Positions 8,472-15,918 of a stretch of 64,000 bases of DNA are shown here, one piece after another. The stretch is from Geodermatophilus sp. DSM 44513 (GTDB taxonomy: Bacteria > Actinomycetota > Actinomycetes > Mycobacteriales > Geodermatophilaceae). Numbering within the stretch: position 1 is the first letter of the stretch; each line of letters begins with the position of its first letter. The DNA lies in NCBI RefSeq assembly GCF_032460525.1, contig NZ_CP135963.1, positions 3,038,001 through 3,102,000 of the forward strand, in the 5' to 3' direction. Both the position numbers and the translations under genes were made by a program. Under the pieces are notes generated by a model. The model searched no databases and was not told the DNA's origin. It saw only the letters and a program-made list of their open reading frames with translations.

Positions 8472-9626
8472 GTGGCCTGGAGGCGAGCGGTGTTCACGTT
8501 GTTCGCGGTCGCGGCCGGGACCAACGTCCCGACGCCGCTGCTGCTGGTCTACCAGGAGCGCCTCGACCTCTCCCCCGAGGTGCTGACCGCGCTGTTCGGC
8601 TGCTACGCCGCCGGGCTGGTGCCCGCGCTGTTCCTGGCCGGCCCGCTGTCGGACCGGCTGGGCCGCCGCCGCGTCGCGCTCCCCGGCGTGGTGCTGGCCG
8701 GGCTGGCGTCGCTGGCCTTCGCCGCGGCGGGCGGGTCGCTGGCGCTGCTGTTCGGTGCCCGCTTCCTGCAGGGCGTGGTGAGCGGCGTCGTGTTCAGCGT
8801 GGCCAGCGCCTGGATCGCCGAGCTGTCCCTCGCCTCCGGAGACGGGGCGGGCGGTCGGCGGGCGGCGTTCGCCATGACCGCGGGGTTCTCCCTGGGCCCG
8901 CTGACCAGCGGGCTGCTCGGCCAGTTCGCGCCGGCGCCCACGGTGCTGCCCTACCTGCTGCACACGGTGCTGGTGGCGGCCGGGCTGGCGCTGGCGGTGC
9001 GGCTGCCGGAGACGGTCACGCTGCACCCGGGCGGACGGCGCACCGCCGGTGGCCCCGCTGTCCCGCTGCTGCCGCCGGGCAGCCTGGCGCTGGCCACGAC
9101 CGTCCTGGCGCCGGTGGCGGTCTGCGTCTACGCCTTCCCGTCGTCGATGATCTCCGCGGTGCCGCTGCTCGGTGCGCTGCCGGCCGGCGGCGTCGCGGTC
9201 ACCGGCGTGCTCGCGGGGGTGACGCTCGGCGCCGGCACGGTGGTGGCCGGCCTGCAGCGCCGGCTGGGACCGTGGACGGCGGTGACCGGGGCCGCGCTCG
9301 GGGCGGGCGGCTACGCCGCGGCGGCGGTCTTCGTGGCCACCGGCGCGTGGGGGTGGCTGCTGGCCGCCGCGCCGCTGCTGGGGTCCGGCGGTGGCCTGTG
9401 CCTGGCGGCCGGGCTGACCGTCACCGGTCGGCTGGCCGCGCCCACCCGCCGGGGGGAGCTGACGTCGGTGTTCCTGGCGTGCGCCTACCTCGGCTTCGCC
9501 GTCCCCTTCCTCATGGCCACCGCGGCCCGCTCGGCGCCGGCGTGGGTGCCGCTGCTGGTGGCCGGGGTGCTGGTCGCGGTGCTCGCCGCGCGGCTGGTCC
9601 CGGTCGCCCGCCGTGGCGGGCTGTGA
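8472..9626 (+). CDS. MFS transporter
   Basis: 384 residues from GTG 8472. About 12 hydrophobic segments. The MFS loop between helices 2 and 3 is clear: [16 protein letters not shown] near residue 56. An [19 protein letters not shown] segment follows. The central loop is short ([10 protein letters not shown]). It is transcribed divergently from the thiolase and convergently with the ABC operon, separated from it by a strong palindrome. Substrate unknown; drug/metabolite efflux is a guess from overall type. Confidence 0.88.
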   Translation: MAWRRAVFTLFAVAAGTNVPTPLLLVYQERLDLSPEVLTALFGCYAAGLVPALFLAGPLSDRLGRRRVALPGVVLAGLASLAFAAAGGSLALLFGARFLQGVVSGVVFSVASAWIAELSLASGDGAGGRRAAFAMTAGFSLGPLTSGLLGQFAPAPTVLPYLLHTVLVAAGLALAVRLPETVTLHPGGRRTAGGPAVPLLPPGSLALATTVLAPVAVCVYAFPSSMISAVPLLGALPAGGVAVTGVLAGVTLGAGTVVAGLQRRLGPWTAVTGAALGAGGYAAAAVFVATGAWGWLLAAAPLLGSGGGLCLAAGLTVTGRLAAPTRRGELTSVFLACAYLGFAVPFLMATAARSAPAWVPLLVAGVLVAVLAARLVPVARRGGL

Positions 9627-9653
9627 GCCGGCGACCGGTCCCGGACGAGCGAC

Positions 9654-9683
9654 GGCGCCCCCTCCCGGCCGGGAGGGGGCGCC
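9654..9683. terminator. Perfect 30-bp palindrome, bidirectional terminator
   Basis: Left half starts GGCGCCCCCTCCCGG and the right half is its exact reverse complement. It sits between the MFS stop (9626) and the stop of the convergent substrate-binding protein gene (9711), and would give a very stable hairpin in both transcripts. A partial post-stop repeat (GCAGGGGGTCC, about 9695-9705) lies next to it. Confidence 0.85.
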
Positions 9684-9710
9684 GCACCGCACATGCAGGG
9701 GGTCCTCCCG

Positions 9711-10961
9711 TTACGCGAGACCCGCCGCGAACTCGCCCTCGAACGCCTCCTGCGCCACCTCGGCACCCCCGGGGACGTCGGCCGGCCGCAGGATGAAGCT
9801 CTGCAGGCTGGGCGACACGCCGGTCTCGAAGCCGTCGATGGGCACGACGAGCCCGCCGGTGTCGACGTTGGACAGCTCGTTGAAGGCGCTGAACACGCCC
9901 TCGCGGGTGAGGTCACCGTTCTCGCAGGCCGCGTCGAGCACCTGCTTCATGATCGCGCTCATGCCGTAGCCGACGAGCACGCCGAGGCTCGGCTGCACGT
10001 TCGGGTAGGCCTCCTGGTACTGGGCGAGCAGCTCGGGCTGGGCGTCGAAGGCCGACACCGGGCTGGCCACGTACAGGTTGTCCTTGAGCGCCTGCGCCGC
10101 CGGGCCCTGCAGCAGGCCGGGTGCGAAGACCGGGTTGCTGCCGATGATCGGCACGTCGAGGCCCTGGGCCGCCGCCACGCCGGCCGCCGAGGCGGTCTGC
10201 GTGGGCGCCACGGTCAGCGCGATGGCGTCGACCCCGGCCGCGGCGAACTGGGTGATCTGCGCGGTCATGTCCTGGTCGGTCGCCTTGATCTGCGCCGGGA
10301 TGATAGTCAGCCCGCGCTCCTCGGCGACCGCCTCGCTGCCGGCCAGACCGTTCTCGCCGTACTCACCCTCGAAGTAGATGTGCCCGACGGTGTCGCCCTC
10401 GGCCAGCAGCCCCTGGTCGAACATGTACGCGTAGCCGTTGGCCAGCTCGACGTCGTAGGTGGCGCCCGGGACCCCGGTGCCGGGGATCTCGGTGAGGGTG
10501 CGCGCCCAGGCCGACGGGAAGTTGACCATGGAGTCGGCCTCGAACTCCGGGGCGAGGGCGGTGTTGATCGGCGAGCCGATGGTCTGCTGCATCGCCAGGA
10601 CGTTGGGCTCCAGGCTGCTGTACAGCTGCACGCCGGTCTGCGGCACGTAGCCGGTGTCCTGGACGTCGAGCTCGACGCTGTAGGTGTCGCAGACCTGGTT
10701 GTCCTGCCAGAACAGCTGGTTGGCGTTGGTGATGTCCTGGCCGAGCGCGGCGAACACCCCGGTCAGGTCGGTGAGGACGCCGAGCCGGATGGTCTCCCCC
10801 TCGACGCCGACGTCGGTGAGGACGTCCGCGGCCGCGCCGCCCTCGCCGCCTCCACCGCCGCCGCCGCTCTCCTCCGGAGCCCGGGTGCTGCAGCCGGCCG
10901 TCACCACGACGACGGCGGCGGCGACCGCGGTGGTGGTGCGCAGGGTCTTGCCTGTTCTCAT
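9711..10961 (-). CDS. livK: ABC transporter substrate-binding lipoprotein, branched-chain amino acid type
   Basis: 416 residues, ATG at 10961, GGGAGC upstream. Signal peptide with lipobox: hydrophobic AVAAAVVVVTAGC, Cys at about 24. A Gly-rich linker (seven Gly) follows, then a periplasmic-binding fold beginning IRLGVLTDLTGVFAALG, typical of the LivK/HAAT family. It has the usual size for the family. Start overlaps the livM stop by 4 bp (ATGA), so it is the last gene of a five-gene operon. Ligand is inferred as a branched-chain or other hydrophobic amino acid, amide or short organic acid; families of this type vary widely. Confidence 0.88.
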   Translation of the reverse strand: MRTGKTLRTTTAVAAAVVVVTAGCSTRAPEESGGGGGGGEGGAAADVLTDVGVEGETIRLGVLTDLTGVFAALGQDITNANQLFWQDNQVCDTYSVELDVQDTGYVPQTGVQLYSSLEPNVLAMQQTIGSPINTALAPEFEADSMVNFPSAWARTLTEIPGTGVPGATYDVELANGYAYMFDQGLLAEGDTVGHIYFEGEYGENGLAGSEAVAEERGLTIIPAQIKATDQDMTAQITQFAAAGVDAIALTVAPTQTASAAGVAAAQGLDVPIIGSNPVFAPGLLQGPAAQALKDNLYVASPVSAFDAQPELLAQYQEAYPNVQPSLGVLVGYGMSAIMKQVLDAACENGDLTREGVFSAFNELSNVDTGGLVVPIDGFETGVSPSLQSFILRPADVPGGAEVAQEAFEGEFAAGLA

Positions 10962-12208
10962 CTGGGGTTGCTCCCTTGTGCTGGTCGGTCCGAGGGGGTC
11001 GGTGCGGAGCCCGGTTGCTCCGGTGGTGGTGTGGCCGGTCCGCCGCGGGCGGGCGCACGGCCCCGGCGGAAGCGGGAGGTGAGGCGCTGCGCGGCCCCGG
11101 CCAGGCCGGCGGGCTCGAAGAGGACGATCAGGATGATCGCCGCGCCGTAGAGGAACCGGGCGGCGAAACCCGCGGCGATGCCGCCCTGGCCCGGGGCGCT
11201 CACCAGCGGCAGGACGTCGGCGTACTGCTGGAACAGCAGCGGCAACGCGGTGACGAACAGCGCCCCCAGCACCGCGCCGCCCACCGACCCCAGCCCGCCG
11301 AGCACGATCATGGCCAGGTACTGGACCGAGACCAGCAGGGTGAAGGACTCCGGCGCGATGCTGCCGATGGACAGCGCGTAGAGGACACCGGACAGGCCGG
11401 CGTACATCGAGCTGACCAGGAAGACCCGCGCCTTGTAGGCCTGCACGTTGACGCCCATGACCGACGCGGCGACCTCGCTGTCCCGCAGCGTCTGCAGCGC
11501 GCGGCCGGGCCGGCTGCGCAGCAGGTTGCGGGCGAACACGTAGGCGACGATCAGCAGGACCAGCCCGAGGTACCACAGCCGCTCGGCCTCCCGGAACGGG
11601 ACGCCGAGGACGAACAGCTGCGGGTCGCTGTTGCCGAAGGTGAACCCGAACAGCGAGAACTCCGGCGCCGCGCGGCCGTTGAACCCGCCGGTGACCGGCG
11701 TCCAGGTGTTGATGACGTGCACGCCGATGAACACCAGGGCCAGCGAGGCGACGCCGAGGTAGATGCCGCGCAGCCGCGCCGCGATCGGGCTGAACACCAG
11801 CCCGGCCAGCCCGGCGAGCAGCACGCCGACGACCATCCCGACGACGGGCGGCAGGCCCAGCCCCTCCAGGCCGGCGCGGGTGCCCAGCCCGCCGGACTCC
11901 CCGGAGATGTAGGTGTAGCTCACCGCCCCGACGGCGAGGAAGAAGGCGTGCGCCAGCGACAGCTGGCCGGTGGTGCCCACCAGCAGGTTCAGCCCGATCG
12001 CGCCGATGGCCGCGCCGAACACCGCGAACCCGGTGCGCAGCCAGAACTCGTCGAAGTACAGCGGGAAGACCAGCAGGAACAGCAGCAGCGCCGCGGTCAG
12101 CGCCCACTTCACCACCGACCCGGAGCGGGCCGGCGCCGGGCGGGCGGGGGCTGCGGCGGCCGGGCTGCGGGTGGCCCCGGCCGGCCGGGAGACGGTCTGC
12201 TCAGACAC
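10958..12208 (-). CDS. livM: ABC transporter permease LivM type
   Basis: 416 residues from GTG 12208 (VSEQTVSRPAG). Long Ala/Pro-rich cytoplasmic head of about 30 residues, then roughly ten membrane helices. Family landmarks: GLNLLVGTTGQLSLAHAFF near 75 and LQTLRDSEVAASVMGVN near 240, the EAA-like loop contacting the ATPase. The C-terminal 45 residues are Pro/Ala-rich and non-conserved. It overlaps livH by 8 bp and the binding protein gene by 4 bp. Confidence 0.9.
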   Translation of the reverse strand: MSEQTVSRPAGATRSPAAAAPARPAPARSGSVVKWALTAALLLFLLVFPLYFDEFWLRTGFAVFGAAIGAIGLNLLVGTTGQLSLAHAFFLAVGAVSYTYISGESGGLGTRAGLEGLGLPPVVGMVVGVLLAGLAGLVFSPIAARLRGIYLGVASLALVFIGVHVINTWTPVTGGFNGRAAPEFSLFGFTFGNSDPQLFVLGVPFREAERLWYLGLVLLIVAYVFARNLLRSRPGRALQTLRDSEVAASVMGVNVQAYKARVFLVSSMYAGLSGVLYALSIGSIAPESFTLLVSVQYLAMIVLGGLGSVGGAVLGALFVTALPLLFQQYADVLPLVSAPGQGGIAAGFAARFLYGAAIILIVLFEPAGLAGAAQRLTSRFRRGRAPARGGPATPPPEQPGSAPTPSDRPAQGSNPR

Positions 12209-13091
12209 GGGTGAGCTCCTTGGTGCCGAACAGCCCCGACGGACGGACCAGCAGGACGGCGATCATCACCACGTAGGGGACGACCTCGCCGAAACCGCGG
12301 CCGAGGAACAGCAGCTGCTCCTGGTAGCCGGCGGCCAGCGACTCGGCCACGCCGATGAGCAGCCCGCCGACCAGCGCTCCGCCGGTGGAGTCCAGGCCGC
12401 CCAGGATGGCCGCGGGCAGCGCCCGCAGCGCGGTGGCGTACACCGCCGAGCTGACCCCCGGGGTCGGGCTGCCCACCAGGAACAGGGCGGCCACCCCGGC
12501 CAGGACGCCGGCGACGACCCAGGCCAGCGCGGAGACCCGGCCCTGCCGGATGCCCATCAGCGCCGCGGTCTCGCCGTCCTCCGCGGACGCGCGCATCGCC
12601 ACGCCCCAGCTGGAGTACTTGAAGGCGGCGAAGAACAGCACGATGAGGATGCCGGCGACGATCATGGCGACCAGCCGGTTCTGGGTGATGCCGATGCCGC
12701 CGACGCGCACCGACTCGCCGCCCCACGGGTGGGGGACGTTGAGGATGTCGGGGCCGATCCGCCGGATGAGCTCGGTCAGCAGGATGATGTCGACGCCGAT
12801 GGTGACGATGGCCAGGCTGATCACCGGGGCGCCGCGCAGCCGGTTGATGATGAACCGCTCGACCAGGAACGCGGCCAGCGCGGTGATCGCCAGGCCGACG
12901 AGCACGGCGCCGAGGAAGCCGAGCGGCTCCGACAGCCGGGCGATCGAGTAGGCGCCGAGCAGCAGCAGCGACCCGTGGGTGAAGCTCACCACCTCGCTGG
13001 CCTTGAAGATGATCACGAAGCCGAGCGCGATCAGCGCGTAGATGGCGCCGAGCGACAGCCCGTTGAACAGGAGGGAGAGGAACTGGGTCAC
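12201..13091 (-). CDS. livH: ABC transporter permease LivH type
   Basis: 296 residues from GTG 13091. Typical LivH: NGLSLGAIYALIALGFVIIF at the N-terminus, FTHGSLLLLGAY near 40, and the cytoplasmic loop AMRASAEDGETAALMGI near 178. About eight helices, family-usual length. GTGA overlap with livG upstream and an 8-bp overlap with livM downstream indicate translational coupling of the two permease subunits. Confidence 0.92.
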   Translation of the reverse strand: MTQFLSLLFNGLSLGAIYALIALGFVIIFKASEVVSFTHGSLLLLGAYSIARLSEPLGFLGAVLVGLAITALAAFLVERFIINRLRGAPVISLAIVTIGVDIILLTELIRRIGPDILNVPHPWGGESVRVGGIGITQNRLVAMIVAGILIVLFFAAFKYSSWGVAMRASAEDGETAALMGIRQGRVSALAWVVAGVLAGVAALFLVGSPTPGVSSAVYATALRALPAAILGGLDSTGGALVGGLLIGVAESLAAGYQEQLLFLGRGFGEVVPYVVMIAVLLVRPSGLFGTKELTRV

Positions 13092-13945
13092 GGGTGCGCC
13101 CCTGGCGTGTCGGAGGTGTGGTGGGCCGCGGCCTCGGCAGGGGTGCTGTCGTCGCCCGAGCCGAGGTAGGCGCGGATGACCTCGGGGTCGGTCTGCACCT
13201 GCGCGGGGGTGCCGTCGGCGATCCGGCGTCCGAAGTCCAGGACGGTGACCCGGTCGGCCAGGGACATGACCATCCCCATGTCGTGCTCGACGAGGACGAT
13301 GGAGATCCCCAGCGCGTGCCGGATCTCGCGGATGGCCTCGGCCATCCGGTTGGTCTCCTCGGCGTTCATGCCGGCCACCGGCTCGTCCAGCAGCAGCAGC
13401 CGCGGCTCGGTGCACAGTGCGCGGGCCACCTCGACCCGCTTCTGGTCGCCGTAGGAGAGCACGCCGACCGGGGTGTGCAGCTTCTCGCCGAGGTCCAGGA
13501 ACTCCGCGATCTCCCGGATCCGCTCGCCGTGCCGCTTGCCCTCCCGGGTGGCGCTGGGCAGACGCAGCCCGGAGGACAGGAAGCCGGCCTTGGTGAGGTG
13601 GTGGCGGCCGAGCATGAGGTTCTCGGCCACCGACTGGGTTCCGGACAGCGCGATGTTCTGGAACGCCCGGGCCACGCCCACCCCGGCGATCTGGAACGGG
13701 CGCATCCGGTCCAGCCGCGCGTCGCCGAAGCGGACCTCGCCCTCGGCGGCCTTGTAGACCCCGGACAGGACGTTGAACATCGTCGACTTGCCGGCGCCGT
13801 TGGGGCCGATGACCGCGTGGATGGTCCCCGGCGCGACGGTGAAGGAGACGTCGTTGAGCGCCCGGATCGCGCCGAAGCGGACGCTGACGTGCTCGACCTC
13901 GACCGGCGGGACGTCCGGCCGGGTCTCCACCTCGGCCGCGGTCAC
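13088..13945 (-). CDS. livG: ABC transporter ATP-binding protein LivG type
   Basis: 285 residues from GTG 13945. Walker A GPNGAGKSTMFN near residue 50, signature motif LSYGDQKRVEVARAL near 165 (LSYGDQ in place of LSGGQ, common in LivG), Walker B LLLLDEPVAGMN. The C-terminal IRAYLG tail is the LivG hallmark. A His/Asp/Thr-rich extension follows. Overlaps both neighbours by 4 bp. Confidence 0.92.
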   Translation of the reverse strand: MTAAEVETRPDVPPVEVEHVSVRFGAIRALNDVSFTVAPGTIHAVIGPNGAGKSTMFNVLSGVYKAAEGEVRFGDARLDRMRPFQIAGVGVARAFQNIALSGTQSVAENLMLGRHHLTKAGFLSSGLRLPSATREGKRHGERIREIAEFLDLGEKLHTPVGVLSYGDQKRVEVARALCTEPRLLLLDEPVAGMNAEETNRMAEAIREIRHALGISIVLVEHDMGMVMSLADRVTVLDFGRRIADGTPAQVQTDPEVIRAYLGSGDDSTPAEAAAHHTSDTPGAHP

Positions 13946-14730
13946 GCCGTCCACCGCGACAGCGTGCGGCGCGGACCGCGGCTGACCTGCTCGGTGACCG
14001 CGGCCTCGCCGTGGCCGAGGTAGAGCCGCTGCACCTCGTCGGTGCGCGCCAGCTCGGCGGCCGGCCCGGACAGCGACACCTTGCCGACGTCGAGGACGTA
14101 GGCCAGGTCGGCGACCCCGAGCGCCATGGTGGCGTTCTGCTCGACCAGCAGCACCGAGGTGCCCTGGCGGTTGATCTCGCCGATGACCTCGCCGATCTGG
14201 CCGATGATGCGCGGCGCCAGGCCCAGCGAGGGCTCGTCGAGCAGCAGCAGCTTCGGGCTGGCCATGAGCGCCCGCCCGATGGCGAGCATCTGCTGCTCGC
14301 CCCCGGAGAGCAGCCCGCCCCGCTGGGTGCTGCGCTCCTTCAGCACCGGGAAGAGGTCGAAGACCCGCTCCCGCGCCTTCGCCTTGGCGGCACGGTCCCG
14401 GTTGCCCATGCCACCGGCCCGCAGGTTCTCCTCGACGGTCAGCCGACCGAAGATCCGCCGGCCCTCGGGCACCTGGACCACGCCCCGGCGCACGATGTGG
14501 CTGGGGTCGCGGCCGCTGAGCTCCTCGCCGTCGAAGTGCACCGAGCCCGCGTCGACGCGGCCGCGGTGCAGCCGCAGCGTGCCGGAGATGGTGCGCAGCA
14601 GCGTGGACTTCCCGGCGCCGTTGCTGCCGAGGACGGCGACCACCGTGCCGTCGGGGACCTCCATGGTCACGCCGCGGACGGCCTCGACCGCCCCGCCGTA
14701 GGTGACCTGCAGGGAGTCGATCCTCAGCAT
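13942..14730 (-). CDS. livF: ABC transporter ATP-binding protein LivF type
   Basis: 262 residues, ATG at 14730. Walker A GSNGAGKSTLLR near 35, signature LLSGGEQQMLAIGRAL near 140, Walker B LLLLDEPSLGLAP, and the LivF-type end VQRLYLGHGEAA. First gene of the livF-livG-livH-livM-livK operon, so its promoter should lie in the roughly 230 bp upstream (14731-14960), where no convincing consensus promoter stood out. Confidence 0.92.
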   Translation of the reverse strand: MLRIDSLQVTYGGAVEAVRGVTMEVPDGTVVAVLGSNGAGKSTLLRTISGTLRLHRGRVDAGSVHFDGEELSGRDPSHIVRRGVVQVPEGRRIFGRLTVEENLRAGGMGNRDRAAKAKARERVFDLFPVLKERSTQRGGLLSGGEQQMLAIGRALMASPKLLLLDEPSLGLAPRIIGQIGEVIGEINRQGTSVLLVEQNATMALGVADLAYVLDVGKVSLSGPAAELARTDEVQRLYLGHGEAAVTEQVSRGPRRTLSRWTA

Positions 14731-14961
14731 GCGGGCCGCACCGCCGCTGGTCCGCCGAGGGGGTCCACCGGGGTCCGTCGTGTGCCGCGCCGGGCGACGG
14801 CATGGGTCTGTGAGCTGAGGCACATGGCCGCGAACTGTAAACGCTCCGCGCGGGGATCCGTCCACCGGCCGCGCGCATCGTGACCAGCAGGTGACCTGCG
14901 GTGTCACCCGCCCAGGGCGCGACGGGACCCCGGACCGGCCGCGGGCCGGTCCGGGGTAGAA

Positions 14962-15070
14962 CGGTCCCCTTGAGGGGCCCGCCGCCGGCCCCGTCCCGGG
15001 CCCCGCCCTGAGCTCGCGAAGGGTGGGGAGGACGGGGTCCTTCTCCGGTGGGGGGCGAGGGGGTCCTCCC
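14962..15070. repeat. Compound GC-rich post-stop repeat (copy 5)
   Basis: Longest member of the family. Nested arms include GGCCCCGTCCC facing GGACGGGGTCC, plus GAGCTCGCGAAGGGTGGGG and a second GGGGGTCC near 15060. It abuts the STAS gene stop (15071-15073, minus strand). The 340-bp space 14731-15070 upstream of livF holds this element and no visible gene. Confidence 0.6.
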
Positions 15071-15418
15071 TCAGGCTGCGCCGGCGTCCACCCCGACGGC
15101 GAGCAGGTCGTAGAGGCCGGTGATCTGCAGCGGGCGGACGACCGCCCGGCCCGAGGCGACCACCCGCAGGACGACGCCGTCGACCGCCGCCCGCCGGTGG
15201 GCACCGGCCAGCACGCACAGGCCCGCGGAGTCCAGGAAGGTCACCCCGTCGAGGTCGACGGTGAGCGCGCGGGCCCCGCCGGCGAAGGCCGCGTCGACCG
15301 CCGCGCGCAACGAGGGAGCACTGGAGGAGTCCACCTCTCCGACGACGGCGACCCGGACGCCGGCAGCCGACCGGGTCACGTCGAGGGAGACGAGGTCGGC
15401 GGCGCGCACAGTGGTCAC
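15071..15418 (-). CDS. STAS-domain anti-sigma factor antagonist
   Basis: 115 residues from GTG 15418. One STAS domain: the conserved region LTVDLDGVTFLDSAGLCVL near 55-74 contains the Ser that partner anti-sigma kinases phosphorylate in this family. Length fits a stand-alone antagonist of the SpoIIAA/RsbV type. No cognate anti-sigma kinase or sigma factor gene is adjacent, so the partner must lie elsewhere. Confidence 0.88.
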   Translation of the reverse strand: MTTVRAADLVSLDVTRSAAGVRVAVVGEVDSSSAPSLRAAVDAAFAGGARALTVDLDGVTFLDSAGLCVLAGAHRRAAVDGVVLRVVASGRAVVRPLQITGLYDLLAVGVDAGAA

Positions 15419-15511
15419 GGTGTGCCTCTCGGGGGAGCAGGACCCGTGCGGAGGCCACGGCGTCAGCCGTGGCAGCGCGAGGGGTCCGGCAGCAGGTGCC
15501 GCGGCTGACTG

Positions 15512-15540
15512 TTGAACCGCTACAACGAGACGGTAGGGAT
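15512..15540 (+). promoter_or_regulatory. Candidate SigA-type promoter
   Basis: TTGAAC (15512-15517), 16-nt spacer, TAGGGA (15534-15539). Points at the small membrane protein gene. If real, transcription begins near 15547 and the GTG at 15614 is the better start for that gene. Confidence 0.4.
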
Positions 15541-15613
15541 GCCGGTCGGCAGAAGCAAGGGGCAGCCGGTCCGCCCCCAGGACGCGCCCGCGCGGCGGGG
15601 GATACTGGACGGC

Positions 15614-15898
15614 GTGTCCGGACGGCTGGTGGTGTGGGGCGCGGTCGTGGCGGCCGGGTCGGTCGCGGCCTTCCTGCTGCTGGACCCCATCCTGGCCGCG
15701 TTCGTCGCCATCGTGGGCACCTGCCTCTGGGGGCTGGCGGTGCTGTCCCGCACCTGGGACAGCCACCCCTCCTTCGAGCAGCGCGAACTCGCCCGGGCCC
15801 GTCGGCGCGCGGCCCACCGGGAGCGCACCCGGGAGGCACGTGCCCGCGACCGCGAGCGCTGGGAGGCCCACCAGCGTCGCCGCAGCGGCGGCCGCTGA
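15614..15898 (+). CDS. Small membrane protein with basic C-terminal helix
   Basis: 94 residues from GTG 15614 (VSGRLVVWGAVVAAGS). Two membrane helices (about 3-40), then WDSHPSFEQRELARARRR and a long Arg-rich, likely helical, cytoplasmic tail to the end. An upstream in-frame ATG at 15539 would give 119 residues, but it lies inside a promoter-like sequence, so I prefer 15614. No family recognised. Stands alone between two convergent genes. Confidence 0.65.
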   Translation: MSGRLVVWGAVVAAGSVAAFLLLDPILAAFVAIVGTCLWGLAVLSRTWDSHPSFEQRELARARRRAAHRERTREARARDRERWEAHQRRRSGGR

Positions 15899-15918
15899 CC
15901 CCGGCGCGCGGTCCCGAC

